Below are positions 1 to 5,354 of a stretch of DNA of 5,490 nucleotides, in pieces; position 1 is the stretch's first letter, and each line of letters begins with the position of its first letter. The translations under genes and the position numbers were made by a program. This stretch comes from an uncultured Holophagaceae bacterium (GTDB lineage Bacteria > Acidobacteriota > Holophagae > Holophagales > Holophagaceae): contig CAIRAS010000460.1 in the NCBI GenBank assembly GCA_903876615.1, forward strand, positions 1 to 5,490. Reading direction: 5' to 3'. The notes under the pieces were generated by a model, which was given only the letters and a program-made list of their open reading frames with translations, had not been told where the DNA came from and did not search any database.

Positions 1-1301
1 GCGCTGGTGAGCACCACGGTCTCGAAGCCGCGCCGCACGTGCTGGTGGAAGAAGGGCCGGATGTCCACGGGGTTGGACTTGAAGTGGACCAGGTTCGGAC
101 CTTCGCGGTTGAGGGTGGACACCCAGCCCTCGGGCTGCGCGAAGATCTGCTCCATGCGCGAGAAGGCCGTACCCACGCGCTCGGCGAGGCGCAGCCAGAT
201 GGGGTTCTCGGGATCGGCCGAGGCCAGCCGCCGGGTCTCCTGCAGCAGGGGATGGCCCGCCTCCACCCAGCCCCCCACGGCGTCCGCCAGGGCCTTCATC
301 TCGGGTCCCGGGGCCACCAGGGCCGTCACGCCCCCGTCCATGGGCACCCAGCCCAGCAGGTCCGCCCAGGAGCGCTCCCAGGGCGCCAGGGCCACCGCCA
401 GGCCCGCGCCGGCGCCCTTGGCCGCCTCGCGGAGGTCCGTAAAGAGCAGGTTCATGGCGCGGCTGGACCAGGCCTCGGCGCAGCTCTCCGTGAGCTGCTC
501 CTCCAGGTCGTGGGCCTCGTCCAGGATGAGCACCGGCGCGTCCGGCAGCACCTGACCGAAGGCGGACTCGCGCAGCACCCGGTCGGCCATGAGCAGGGCG
601 TGGTTCACGATGATGAGGTCGGCCTCGGCCACCTCCTGGCGCAGCTTCGTGAGGTGGCAGCTCTCGTAGCTCGGACACTGGCGGCCGGTGCAGCGCTCGG
701 CCCGGGCGTTGACCTTGTCCCACAGGGGCGACTCGCCCTCGCCGAAGCGGCCCAGGCCTTCGCGGTCCCCGTCCGGGGTGGTGGGGGCCCAGCGCTGCAG
801 GGCCAGCCACAGCTGCTGGTCGGCGCGGGTGAGCTCCACGGCCGGGTCCGCGGACACCGCCTCCCAGGCCACCTTGCAGAGGTAGTTGGCCCGGCCCTTG
901 GCCAGCACCGCCTTGATGGGACGCTCCAGGATGCCGGCGGCCCGGGGCACGTCCTCCTCCAGCAGCTGGCGCTGGAGGTGCTTGGTGCGGGTGGCCACCA
1001 GGATGGGCTTGGGCCCCGCCGCCAGGGCGGGCACCAGGTAGCCCAGGCTCTTGCCGGTGCCGGTGCCCGCCTCCACGGCCTGGATCACCGCCTCGGGCCG
1101 GGCCTCGGCGTCGCCGCCCTGGTCGCGCCACTTCTGGAACAGTGCCGACGCCTCCCGCACCGCGTCATGGACCAGCTCCGCCATGCGCCGCTGGCCCGGG
1201 CGGTCCTCGGCCCCGGGAAAGCAGGCGAAGATCCGTCCCTCCGGGGGGGCGAAGAAGCGGTCCATGGGATGAGCCGGGGGCTCGGGGGCGGTTCGGGTCA
1301 T
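1..1301 (-). CDS. dinG: DinG/YoaA-family ATP-dependent DNA helicase with Fe-S cluster (3' end outside the window)
   Basis: Superfamily 2 helicase of the XPD/DinG group, a cytoplasmic 5'-3' helicase that in characterised members unwinds D-loops, R-loops and forked DNA during repair. The frame starts at ATG 1301-1299 and stays open to the window edge, giving 433 codons. Visible in order: an RPGQ-type Q motif (residues 34-37), Walker A GTGTGKS (79-85), four cysteines at 142, 204, 209 and 215, an NHALL segment (233-237), and the DEAH box (261-264). The visible part ends in VVLTS, the start of the usual TSAT motif. The last three cysteines have the x4/x5 spacing known for the E. coli DinG Fe-S cluster. 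No N-terminal exonuclease domain is present. E. coli DinG is about 716 aa, so roughly 60% is visible. No good Shine-Dalgarno precedes the ATG. A GTG two codons upstream is an alternative start. DinG versus YoaA cannot be decided from this part. Confidence 0.93.
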   Translation of the reverse strand, partial: MTRTAPEPPAHPMDRFFAPPEGRIFACFPGAEDRPGQRRMAELVHDAVREASALFQKWRDQGGDAEARPEAVIQAVEAGTGTGKSLGYLVPALAAGPKPILVATRTKHLQRQLLEEDVPRAAGILERPIKAVLAKGRANYLCKVAWEAVSADPAVELTRADQQLWLALQRWAPTTPDGDREGLGRFGEGESPLWDKVNARAERCTGRQCPSYESCHLTKLRQEVAEADLIIVNHALLMADRVLRESAFGQVLPDAPVLILDEAHDLEEQLTESCAEAWSSRAMNLLFTDLREAAKGAGAGLAVALAPWERSWADLLGWVPMDGGVTALVAPGPEMKALADAVGGWVEAGHPLLQETRRLASADPENPIWLRLAERVGTAFSRMEQIFAQPEGWVSTLNREGPNLVHFKSNPVDIRPFFHQHVRRGFETVVLTS

Positions 1302-1371
1302 GAGCACCCAGTGTGGGCCAGAGGCGGAAAAAGGGCGAATGGAATGACGCCCCAACGCCCTGCCAGCCCGC

Positions 1372-1830
1372 TCACTTGTGGTAGTCCTTGCCCCGCAGGA
1401 TGGTGAAGGCCCGGTAGAGCTGCTCCAGGAACATGGCCCGGCTCAGCTCGTGGGGGAAGGTCATGGGCGACAGGCTCATCTGCTCGGGGATGTCCCGCTT
1501 CAGGCCGGGATCGAAGCCGTGGCTGCTGCCAAGGACGAAGGCCAGGCTGTCGCCCCGGTCCATGCGGACTGCCAGCCACTGCGCGAAGGCCTCGCTGTCC
1601 CGCAGCTTCCCCTCCGGCGTCAGCAGCACGGGACACTTCACCCCCGCCAGCTTCGACCGCAGCCGGTCCGCCTCGTCCTTGAGCTGCCGGGCCGGATCGC
1701 CCTTCCCTTCGGGCAGCTCGGTGACGCTCATCCGGGCGTAGGACCGGAGCATGTCGAGGTAGTGGCCCTGCAGACCACGACAGGGTTCCAGGCGTAAACG
1801 GCCGAATGCGAGGAGGGAGATGGGATACAT
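1372..1830 (-). CDS. rlmH: 23S rRNA (pseudouridine-1915-N3)-methyltransferase RlmH
   Basis: Small SPOUT-class methyltransferase that uses S-adenosylmethionine to methylate N3 of pseudouridine 1915 in helix 69 of 23S rRNA, acting on assembled 70S ribosomes. The 152 aa length matches the family (about 155). The N-terminus MYPISLLAFGRL fits the usual first beta strand. The SAM-binding knot region has LGSSHGF (100-106), where most members read IGG-x-x-G, then FPHELSRAMFLEQLYRAF (125-142) and the diagnostic C-terminal YH pair (150-151). The start at 1830 gives the expected family N-terminus, though only a weak GGA lies just upstream. It lies 70 bases ahead of the helicase gene on the same strand, with no terminator visible between them, so cotranscription is likely. 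It is divergent from the lipoprotein gene across 84 bases. Confidence 0.95.
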   Translation of the reverse strand: MYPISLLAFGRLRLEPCRGLQGHYLDMLRSYARMSVTELPEGKGDPARQLKDEADRLRSKLAGVKCPVLLTPEGKLRDSEAFAQWLAVRMDRGDSLAFVLGSSHGFDPGLKRDIPEQMSLSPMTFPHELSRAMFLEQLYRAFTILRGKDYHK

Positions 1831-1902
1831 GATTCCATTGTGATGAATATCCCTTGGCAGCGCTCGGGGAAGGTACCACCATCCTCTTGGTCCCGATTTT
1901 TT

Positions 1903-1909
1903 AGGAGGT
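1903..1909 (+). promoter_or_regulatory. Strong Shine-Dalgarno site that sets the lipoprotein start
   Basis: AGGAGGT lies five bases before ATG 1915. It settles the start at 1915 rather than the in-frame ATG at 1840, which would put a non-hydrophobic extension before the signal peptide. A T6 run sits just upstream of it. I could not find a convincing sigma-70 promoter in the divergent 1831-1902 spacer. TTGGCA at 1854-1859 resembles a -35, but the sequence 17 bases on (CACCAT) is a poor -10. Confidence 0.85.
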
Positions 1910-1914
1910 CACCC

Positions 1915-2523
1915 ATGCGCCGATCCCTGCTGTTCTCCCTCGCCAGCCTGCTGCTTGTGCCTGCCTTCATCGGCTGTGGAGGGGACCCGGTACCCACCTC
2001 CGCACCGGAGCCCGCCAAGGATCCCGCCGCCATCCTCGGCCACCTGCAGTACCTGTCCGTGCGCAAGGACTACAAGACCGCCGCCGTGATCACCCCCATC
2101 ACGCCCAACGTGGTCTACCCCGGCGCCATGAACCTCCACAACAACGCCAAGCAGATGGGCCTCACCCTGACCCCCGAAGAGCTCAAGGGCCTGGGCATCG
2201 AGCACCTGGCGGCCAAGCTCGACAGCCTGCCCGGCGGCCCCACGGACGACTACCCGGTCAAGGATGCCCGGCTGGCCTACAACGCCGGCATCTACCGCAT
2301 CCTGAAGGGCCTCACCCCCAAGACCTGGGGCAAGATGACCCACATGGGCATCACCGACAACCTGGCCGCCGCCCAGTTCGGCCTGACCGGGGTCAAGGAC
2401 ATGGCCCTGGGCTTCGACGGCACCAAGGTCCTCACCGTCAGCTGCGTGAAGATGCCCAACGGCGCCTGGGGCATCACCTATATCCGCTACGAGATCGGCC
2501 TCAAGGGCCTCAAGCAGGACTGA
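1915..2523 (+). CDS. Putative lipoprotein of unknown function
   Basis: A 202 aa protein with a classic lipoprotein signal: MRR, a hydrophobic stretch (residues 4-19) and a lipobox-like FIGC with Cys21 as the predicted lipidated residue. A Pro/Ala-rich linker follows (about 25-36). The mature part (about 37-202) is soluble and mixed alpha/beta in character, with no transmembrane segment and only one further Cys. It is rich in Gly, Leu, Lys and Asn. I do not recognise the family and see no catalytic motif. The LGHLQYLSVRKDYKTAAVITP segment at its start hints at a helical fold like those in small periplasmic DUFs, but that is speculation. After export by Sec it would be anchored to the inner or outer membrane. 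The gene stands alone: divergent from rlmH and closed by a strong terminator 28 bases after the stop. Confidence 0.85.
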   Translation: MRRSLLFSLASLLLVPAFIGCGGDPVPTSAPEPAKDPAAILGHLQYLSVRKDYKTAAVITPITPNVVYPGAMNLHNNAKQMGLTLTPEELKGLGIEHLAAKLDSLPGGPTDDYPVKDARLAYNAGIYRILKGLTPKTWGKMTHMGITDNLAAAQFGLTGVKDMALGFDGTKVLTVSCVKMPNGAWGITYIRYEIGLKGLKQD

Positions 2524-2550
2524 GTTCTTCCCAGTCCGAGTTTTTCACCC

Positions 2551-2593
2551 AACCCCAAAGCCAGGAGGCGAGCCTCCTGGCATTGGGGTTTTT
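2551..2593 (+). terminator. Intrinsic (Rho-independent) terminator after the lipoprotein gene
   Basis: Stem arms are AACCCCAA (2551-2558) with TTGGGGTT (2583-2590) and GCCAGGAGG (2560-2568) with CCTCCTGGC (2573-2581). They are separated by one A/A mismatch and close on a CGAG tetraloop (2569-2572). The stem has 17 base pairs and runs into TTTTT (2589-2593). Its A-rich 5' side is short, so activity on the opposite strand is less likely. It separates lipoprotein transcription from the dehydrogenase gene. Confidence 0.93.
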
Positions 2594-2682
2594 CATGCGC
2601 TGCGGGGGTGGAACGGGCCCCAAGGGCCATGCGGCACCATACTGGGGATGGAAGCTGGGGACAGGGACACCGCGAGGTGGGT

Positions 2683-3930
2683 ATGACCAGGCACACGAAC
2701 CTCTTCGAGAACGTGAACCGGCAGTTCGACGCGGCCGCCGACCTCCTCGACCTCTCCCTCGAGTTCCGGGAGCTGCTGAAGACGCCCTACCGCGAGATCA
2801 CGGTGGCCATGCCCCTGCGCATGGAGGACGGTACCCTGCACGTGTTCAAGGGCTACCGCGTCCAGCACAACGGCGTGCGGGGCCCCCAGAAGGGTGGCCT
2901 CCGCTACCACCCGGACCTGGACCTGGATGACGTCCGGGCCCTGGCCAGCCTCATGACCTGGAAGACCGCCGTGGTGAACATCCCCTTCGGCGGCGCCCGG
3001 GGCGGCATCACCTGCGATCCCGCCAAGCTGTCCCTCCACGAGCTGGAGATGCTGACCCGCCGCTACATCTCCAAGCTCTCCATGGTGCTGGGCCCCACCC
3101 GCGACGTGCCGGGCCCGGACCTGAACACCAACGCCCAGACCATGGCCTGGGTGCTGGACGAGTACGGCCGCAAGAACGGCTACCAGCCCGCCTGCGTCAC
3201 CGGCAAGCCCCTGGAGCTGGGCGGCAGCCAGGGCCGGGAGGCCGCCACGGGCAAGGGCCTGGCCATCTGCGCCCGGGAAGCCTGGGAAGGCGTGCTGGGC
3301 GGCACCCTGCAAGGGGCGTCGGTGGCCCTCCAGGGCTTCGGCAATGTGGGTAGCTACGCCGCCACCTTCCTCCACGAGGCCGGTGCCAAGGTCACCGCCG
3401 TGGCGGATCTCCACGGCGCCGTGCGGGCCCCGGGGGGCCTCGATATCCCCGCCCTCCGCGCCCATGCCCATGGCAACCGCGGCACCGTGGCGGGCTTCCC
3501 GGGCGGCGAAGCCTTCGACCCCGCCACCCTCTGGGAGCAGCCCTGTGACATCCTGATTCCCGCGGCCCTGAGCGGTGTGCTTACCCGGGAGACCGCCCCC
3601 CTGGTCCAGGCCCGGCTCGTGCTGGAAGGCGCCGATGCCCCCACCACGCCCGAGGCCGACACCATTTTCCAGGCCCGGGGCATCCCCGTGATCCCCGATA
3701 TCCTCGCCAACGCCGGTGGCGTGACGGTGTCCTACTACGAGTGGGTGCAGAACCTCCAGCAGCTCTTCTGGGACGAAGCGGAAATCTTCAGCAAGGAGGA
3801 GAAGGCCCTGGTACAGGCCTTCGCCGAGGTTCGCGAGCGCGTCGTCGCCCACGGCTGCACCTGGCGCACCGCCGCCCTCGTGCTGGCCCTGGAGCGCGTA
3901 AAAAAGGCCAACGAGTTACGTGGGTGGTAG
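2683..3930 (+). CDS. gdhA: Glutamate dehydrogenase-family (Glu/Leu/Phe/Val) oxidoreductase with Lys-to-Arg change in the active site
   Basis: A 415 aa protein of normal family length. The family catalyses reversible NAD(P)-dependent oxidative deamination of glutamate to 2-oxoglutarate and ammonia in the cytoplasm, as a hexamer. N-terminal substrate domain: RVQHN (59-63), KGGLRYHP (70-77), WKTAVV (93-98), PFGGARGG (101-108) and the catalytic-Asp segment DVPGPDLNT (141-149, Asp146). Nucleotide domain: GFGNVG (218-223), then Asp242 at the end of the second strand, which favours NAD over NADP. C-terminal part: EGADAPTTPEAD (315-326) and NAGGVTVSYYEWVQN (343-357). Position 106 is Arg where the family signature requires the catalytic Lys. 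Asp318 replaces the usual Asn of GAN-x-PTT. The start at 2683 fits the family N-terminus and has GAGGT at 2674-2678. GTG 2608 upstream is in frame but lacks homology. Activity is therefore uncertain, and a regulatory or altered-function paralogue is possible. Confidence 0.93.
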   Translation: MTRHTNLFENVNRQFDAAADLLDLSLEFRELLKTPYREITVAMPLRMEDGTLHVFKGYRVQHNGVRGPQKGGLRYHPDLDLDDVRALASLMTWKTAVVNIPFGGARGGITCDPAKLSLHELEMLTRRYISKLSMVLGPTRDVPGPDLNTNAQTMAWVLDEYGRKNGYQPACVTGKPLELGGSQGREAATGKGLAICAREAWEGVLGGTLQGASVALQGFGNVGSYAATFLHEAGAKVTAVADLHGAVRAPGGLDIPALRAHAHGNRGTVAGFPGGEAFDPATLWEQPCDILIPAALSGVLTRETAPLVQARLVLEGADAPTTPEADTIFQARGIPVIPDILANAGGVTVSYYEWVQNLQQLFWDEAEIFSKEEKALVQAFAEVRERVVAHGCTWRTAALVLALERVKKANELRGW

Positions 3931-4025
3931 GCGATCCAGAGCGCTCGGGGAAAGGATCACCCCGAAGGGCAAGAAGAGAAGCTGGGCCGTGCGGTATGCG
4001 CGGGTTGGAATGCTTTTATCTCCTT

Positions 4026-4174
4026 CATCCCCTTCATCCCTGTTACTTGGCACTAGCGCCCTGGGCCAGCACGCCCACTGAAGCGGTGGGGTGGGGTGGC
4101 CAGGGTCCGGCCTCACGGTTCGCGTCCGTGCAACCCCGTTCTTAAAGGCATTGTCTACAGGGATGAAGGGGATG
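4026..4174. repeat. Inverted-repeat element, copy A (18-base arms, 113-base core)
   Basis: CATCCCCTTCATCCCTGT at 4026-4043 is the exact reverse complement of 4157-4174. The left arm lies in a tandem 9-mer, CTTCATCCC twice (4023-4040). The same sequence recurs in a compact hairpin at 5056-5122, so this is a dispersed intergenic repeat rather than a gene-specific operator. The core has no reading frame. No target-site duplication is obvious at the ends. It could be a MITE-like or REP-like element, or two neighbouring half-copies. Confidence 0.75.
4085..4099 (+). other. G-rich run with G-quadruplex potential
   Basis: The run reads GGTGGGGTGGGGTGG: four G-tracts with single-T loops, enough for a two-tetrad quadruplex, with a further GGG at 4103-4105. 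It lies inside the core of repeat copy A and upstream of the YcxB-like gene on its coding strand. Whether it folds in vivo is inference, because single short motifs are common in GC-rich DNA. Confidence 0.4.
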
Positions 4175-4282
4175 CAGGGAATGGGTCATTCTCCGCTCCC
4201 CTCCGCGCCTCGGCAGTCCTCTGCTTACATCCCCTCTTTTCGTCCCAACCCAGGCGATGATGGAAGCTTCACCAGGATGCCC

Positions 4283-4756
4283 ATGCAGATCACGGCCCAG
4301 TACACCCTCACCCCAGAAGAAGCACTGCGCGGGACGCGGGCCTTCAAGCGGTACAGCTACGGCGTGTCCGTGGGCGCGGGCCTGCTGCTGCTGCTCATGG
4401 GCTACGCCAGCAACCAGATGGGCTCCCGCGGACAGGGGATCTTCATTGCCTTGAACGGCCTCCTCCTCCTCGTCATGCCCGAGGCCGTGCTCCGCTGGGC
4501 CCGCTACCGCCGCGGTGAGCAAGCCTACCCACCCATGGAGGTGGCGCTGGATGACGAGGGCCTGACCCTGCAGACCGAGGCCACCGCCGGCAGCCTGGCC
4601 TGGTCCGCCTTCGCCAGCATCCAGCGGCACAGCGGGTTCTGGCTCTTCCGCGTGAGCCGCGCCCAGGCCATCCTCGTCCCCGAGCGGGCCCTGGCCGAAG
4701 CCGACGCCACCGAGCTGGAGGCCTTCCTGCGGGAGCGGAAGCTGCTGAAAGGATGA
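4283..4756 (+). CDS. YcxB-like two-helix membrane protein
   Basis: A 157 aa protein resembling the YcxB-like family, whose biochemical role is not known to me. Visible order: a short polar N-terminus (1-23) with LTPEEALRG, a first hydrophobic helix about 26-42 containing LLLLL, a short loop, and a second helix about 53-70. A soluble C-terminal domain follows (about 80-157), with LDDEGL (residues about 88-93), a Trp-Ser pair and an LVPERAL segment near the end. This is the usual layout of two helices followed by a small beta-rich PH-like domain. I chose ATG 4283 because the AGG at 4274-4276 is six bases away. ATG 4277, two codons upstream, directly abuts that AGG and is less likely. The tautomerase gene follows after 25 bases, so the two are probably cotranscribed. 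Confidence 0.8.
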   Translation: MQITAQYTLTPEEALRGTRAFKRYSYGVSVGAGLLLLLMGYASNQMGSRGQGIFIALNGLLLLVMPEAVLRWARYRRGEQAYPPMEVALDDEGLTLQTEATAGSLAWSAFASIQRHSGFWLFRVSRAQAILVPERALAEADATELEAFLRERKLLKG

Positions 4757-4770
4757 ACCTGCAGGCCCCC

Positions 4771-4776
4771 AAGGAG
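4771..4776 (+). promoter_or_regulatory. Shine-Dalgarno site of the tautomerase gene
   Basis: AAGGAG lies five bases before ATG 4782, inside the 25-base spacer after the YcxB-like gene. It supports translation of this very short gene and fixes a start that yields the Met-Pro needed for tautomerase chemistry. Confidence 0.85.
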
Positions 4777-4781
4777 TCCCC

Positions 4782-4985
4782 ATGCCCTACGTGAACATCC
4801 GCATCACCCGCGAGGGCGCCACCCCCGCGCAGAAGGCCGCCCTCATCCAGGGCGCCACCCAGCTGCTGGTGGATGTCCTCGGCAAGAACCCCCAGACCAC
4901 CGTCGTCGTCATCGACGAGGTGGACACGGACAACTGGGGCATCGGCGGCGAGAGCATCACCGAACGGCGGAAACAAGGGAAGTGA
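4782..4985 (+). CDS. 4-oxalocrotonate tautomerase-family small protein
   Basis: A 67 aa protein of the tautomerase superfamily, small cytoplasmic proteins that assemble as hexamers and use an N-terminal proline as general base or nucleophile. Met is followed directly by Pro, so removal of Met exposes the catalytic Pro1. The beta-alpha-beta pattern is clear: PYVNIRI, a helix about 14-32, VLGKNP, then VVVIDEV and the family hallmark NWGIGGE (about 51-57). Compared with Pseudomonas 4-OT, the residues aligning with Arg11 and Arg39 appear to be Ala and Val, and the Phe50 position is Trp. The classical 2-hydroxymuconate substrate is therefore unlikely. No aromatic meta-cleavage genes are nearby. 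The true substrate is unknown. Probably translated from the same message as the upstream membrane protein gene. Confidence 0.92.
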   Translation: MPYVNIRITREGATPAQKAALIQGATQLLVDVLGKNPQTTVVVIDEVDTDNWGIGGESITERRKQGK

Positions 4986-5055
4986 CCGTGCAGTGAGTGC
5001 GTGCTGGGCCTCACGGAACCAGGTGGGCGACTCGACCCAGCCCTCGCAGCTCCCG

Positions 5056-5122
5056 ATCCCCTTCATCTCCTCCATCCCTGTTCAAAAAAACAGCAACAGG
5101 GATAAAAGCGGATGAAGGGGAT
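5056..5122. repeat. Inverted-repeat element, copy B (compact hairpin)
   Basis: ATCCCCTTCATC (5056-5067) pairs with GATGAAGGGGAT (5111-5122), and ATCCCTGTT (5074-5082) pairs with AACAGGGAT (5095-5103). A small unpaired internal loop lies between the two stems and the apical loop is 12 bases, A-rich. The arms match the repeat at 4026-4043 and 4157-4174. The right arm again carries a tandem 9-mer (GGATGAAG repeated, 5110-5126). No T-run follows, so it is not a standard intrinsic terminator, though the hairpin could shield the 3' end of the tautomerase message. Confidence 0.8.
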
Positions 5123-5317
5123 GAAGACTGGTCATGTCTTGAAAACGGGTGAACCGGAACCCAAGCCGTTCAACGTGAGCACCGGCCGTTTCTGTGTATT
5201 GGAGTGGCTCTGTGTGACTGGGTCTCTCCAAGCACCCACCCCTTGCGGACCCCCGGGCCAACGCCCATACTCAACCTCCGCCCGATCCGGGCCCTTGAGG
5301 GGGCAGGCCGAGCGGTA

Positions 5318-5336
5318 CTGATCGCACCACGATCAG
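5318..5336. promoter_or_regulatory. Perfect inverted repeat upstream of ssrA
   Basis: CTGATCG (5318-5324) and CGATCAG (5330-5336) flank the 5-base spacer CACCA, 18 bases before the mature tmRNA 5' end. It could be a dimeric regulator site or a hairpin in the tmRNA precursor. Its placement is suggestive, but no regulator can be named. Seven paired bases in GC-rich DNA can also arise by chance. Confidence 0.4.
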
Positions 5337-5354
5337 GTTCAGCACGTAACACAT

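Larger units (their letters stand above)
3931..4282. other. Gene-free stretch between the dehydrogenase and the YcxB-like gene
   Basis: I see no supported coding region. Open frames crossing it are continuations of neighbouring frames without a ribosome binding site. It contains a small 5-bp hairpin just after the dehydrogenase (CGGGG 3946-3950 with CCCCG 3960-3964, no T-run, so a weak terminator at best). It also contains two opposed copies of an 18-base repeat (4026-4043, 4157-4174) and, between them, a G-rich run (4085-4099). No convincing promoter was found. Confidence 0.7.
4986..5354. other. Gene-free stretch between the tautomerase and tmRNA genes
   Basis: No supported protein gene. 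A 69-codon frame at 5112-5321 has no ribosome binding site, begins inside the repeat arm and has no recognisable composition. The stretch holds repeat copy B (5056-5122), a CCCG/CGGG mini-hairpin (5280-5290) and a perfect 7-bp inverted repeat (5318-5336). I found no confident -35/-10 pair for ssrA. TAACAC at 5347-5352 is -10-like but lies too close to the mature 5' end, which may in any case be produced by RNase P. Confidence 0.65.

Noticed and set aside
39..1406. Long plus-strand open frame of 455 codons
   Set aside because: It is antisense to the DinG-type helicase, whose minus-strand frame carries Walker A, DEAH and four correctly spaced Fe-S cysteines. The plus frame has only low-complexity Gly/His/Leu-rich sequence, as expected for a GC-rich shadow.
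2593..3852. Minus-strand open frame of 419 codons across the dehydrogenase
   Set aside because: The plus-strand frame encodes an unmistakable GLFV dehydrogenase. The antisense product is Gly/His/Val-rich with no motif, a shadow of the biased codons.
3946..3964. Terminator after the dehydrogenase (CGGGG/CCCCG hairpin)
   Set aside because: Only five base pairs with a 9-base loop and no T-run. Not enough to call an intrinsic terminator.
4093..4138. tRNA-like 3' end: CACGG-TTCGCGT-CCGTG hairpin (4114-4130) followed by CAACCCC that could pair with GGGGTGG upstream
   Set aside because: The T-loop lacks the near-invariant A58, acceptor pairing has a G/A mismatch, no CCA follows, and only about 14 bases separate the putative acceptor and T arms, so no D or anticodon arm fits. 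At most it is a remnant.
4026..5122. CRISPR array from the recurring CTTCATCCC/GGATGAAGG units
   Set aside because: Copies are in opposite orientations and irregularly spaced, the tandem units are 9 bases without spacers, and genes lie between them. No cas genes are present.
5112..5321. Plus-strand 69-codon open frame before ssrA
   Set aside because: It begins inside the repeat arm, has no Shine-Dalgarno and no recognisable features.
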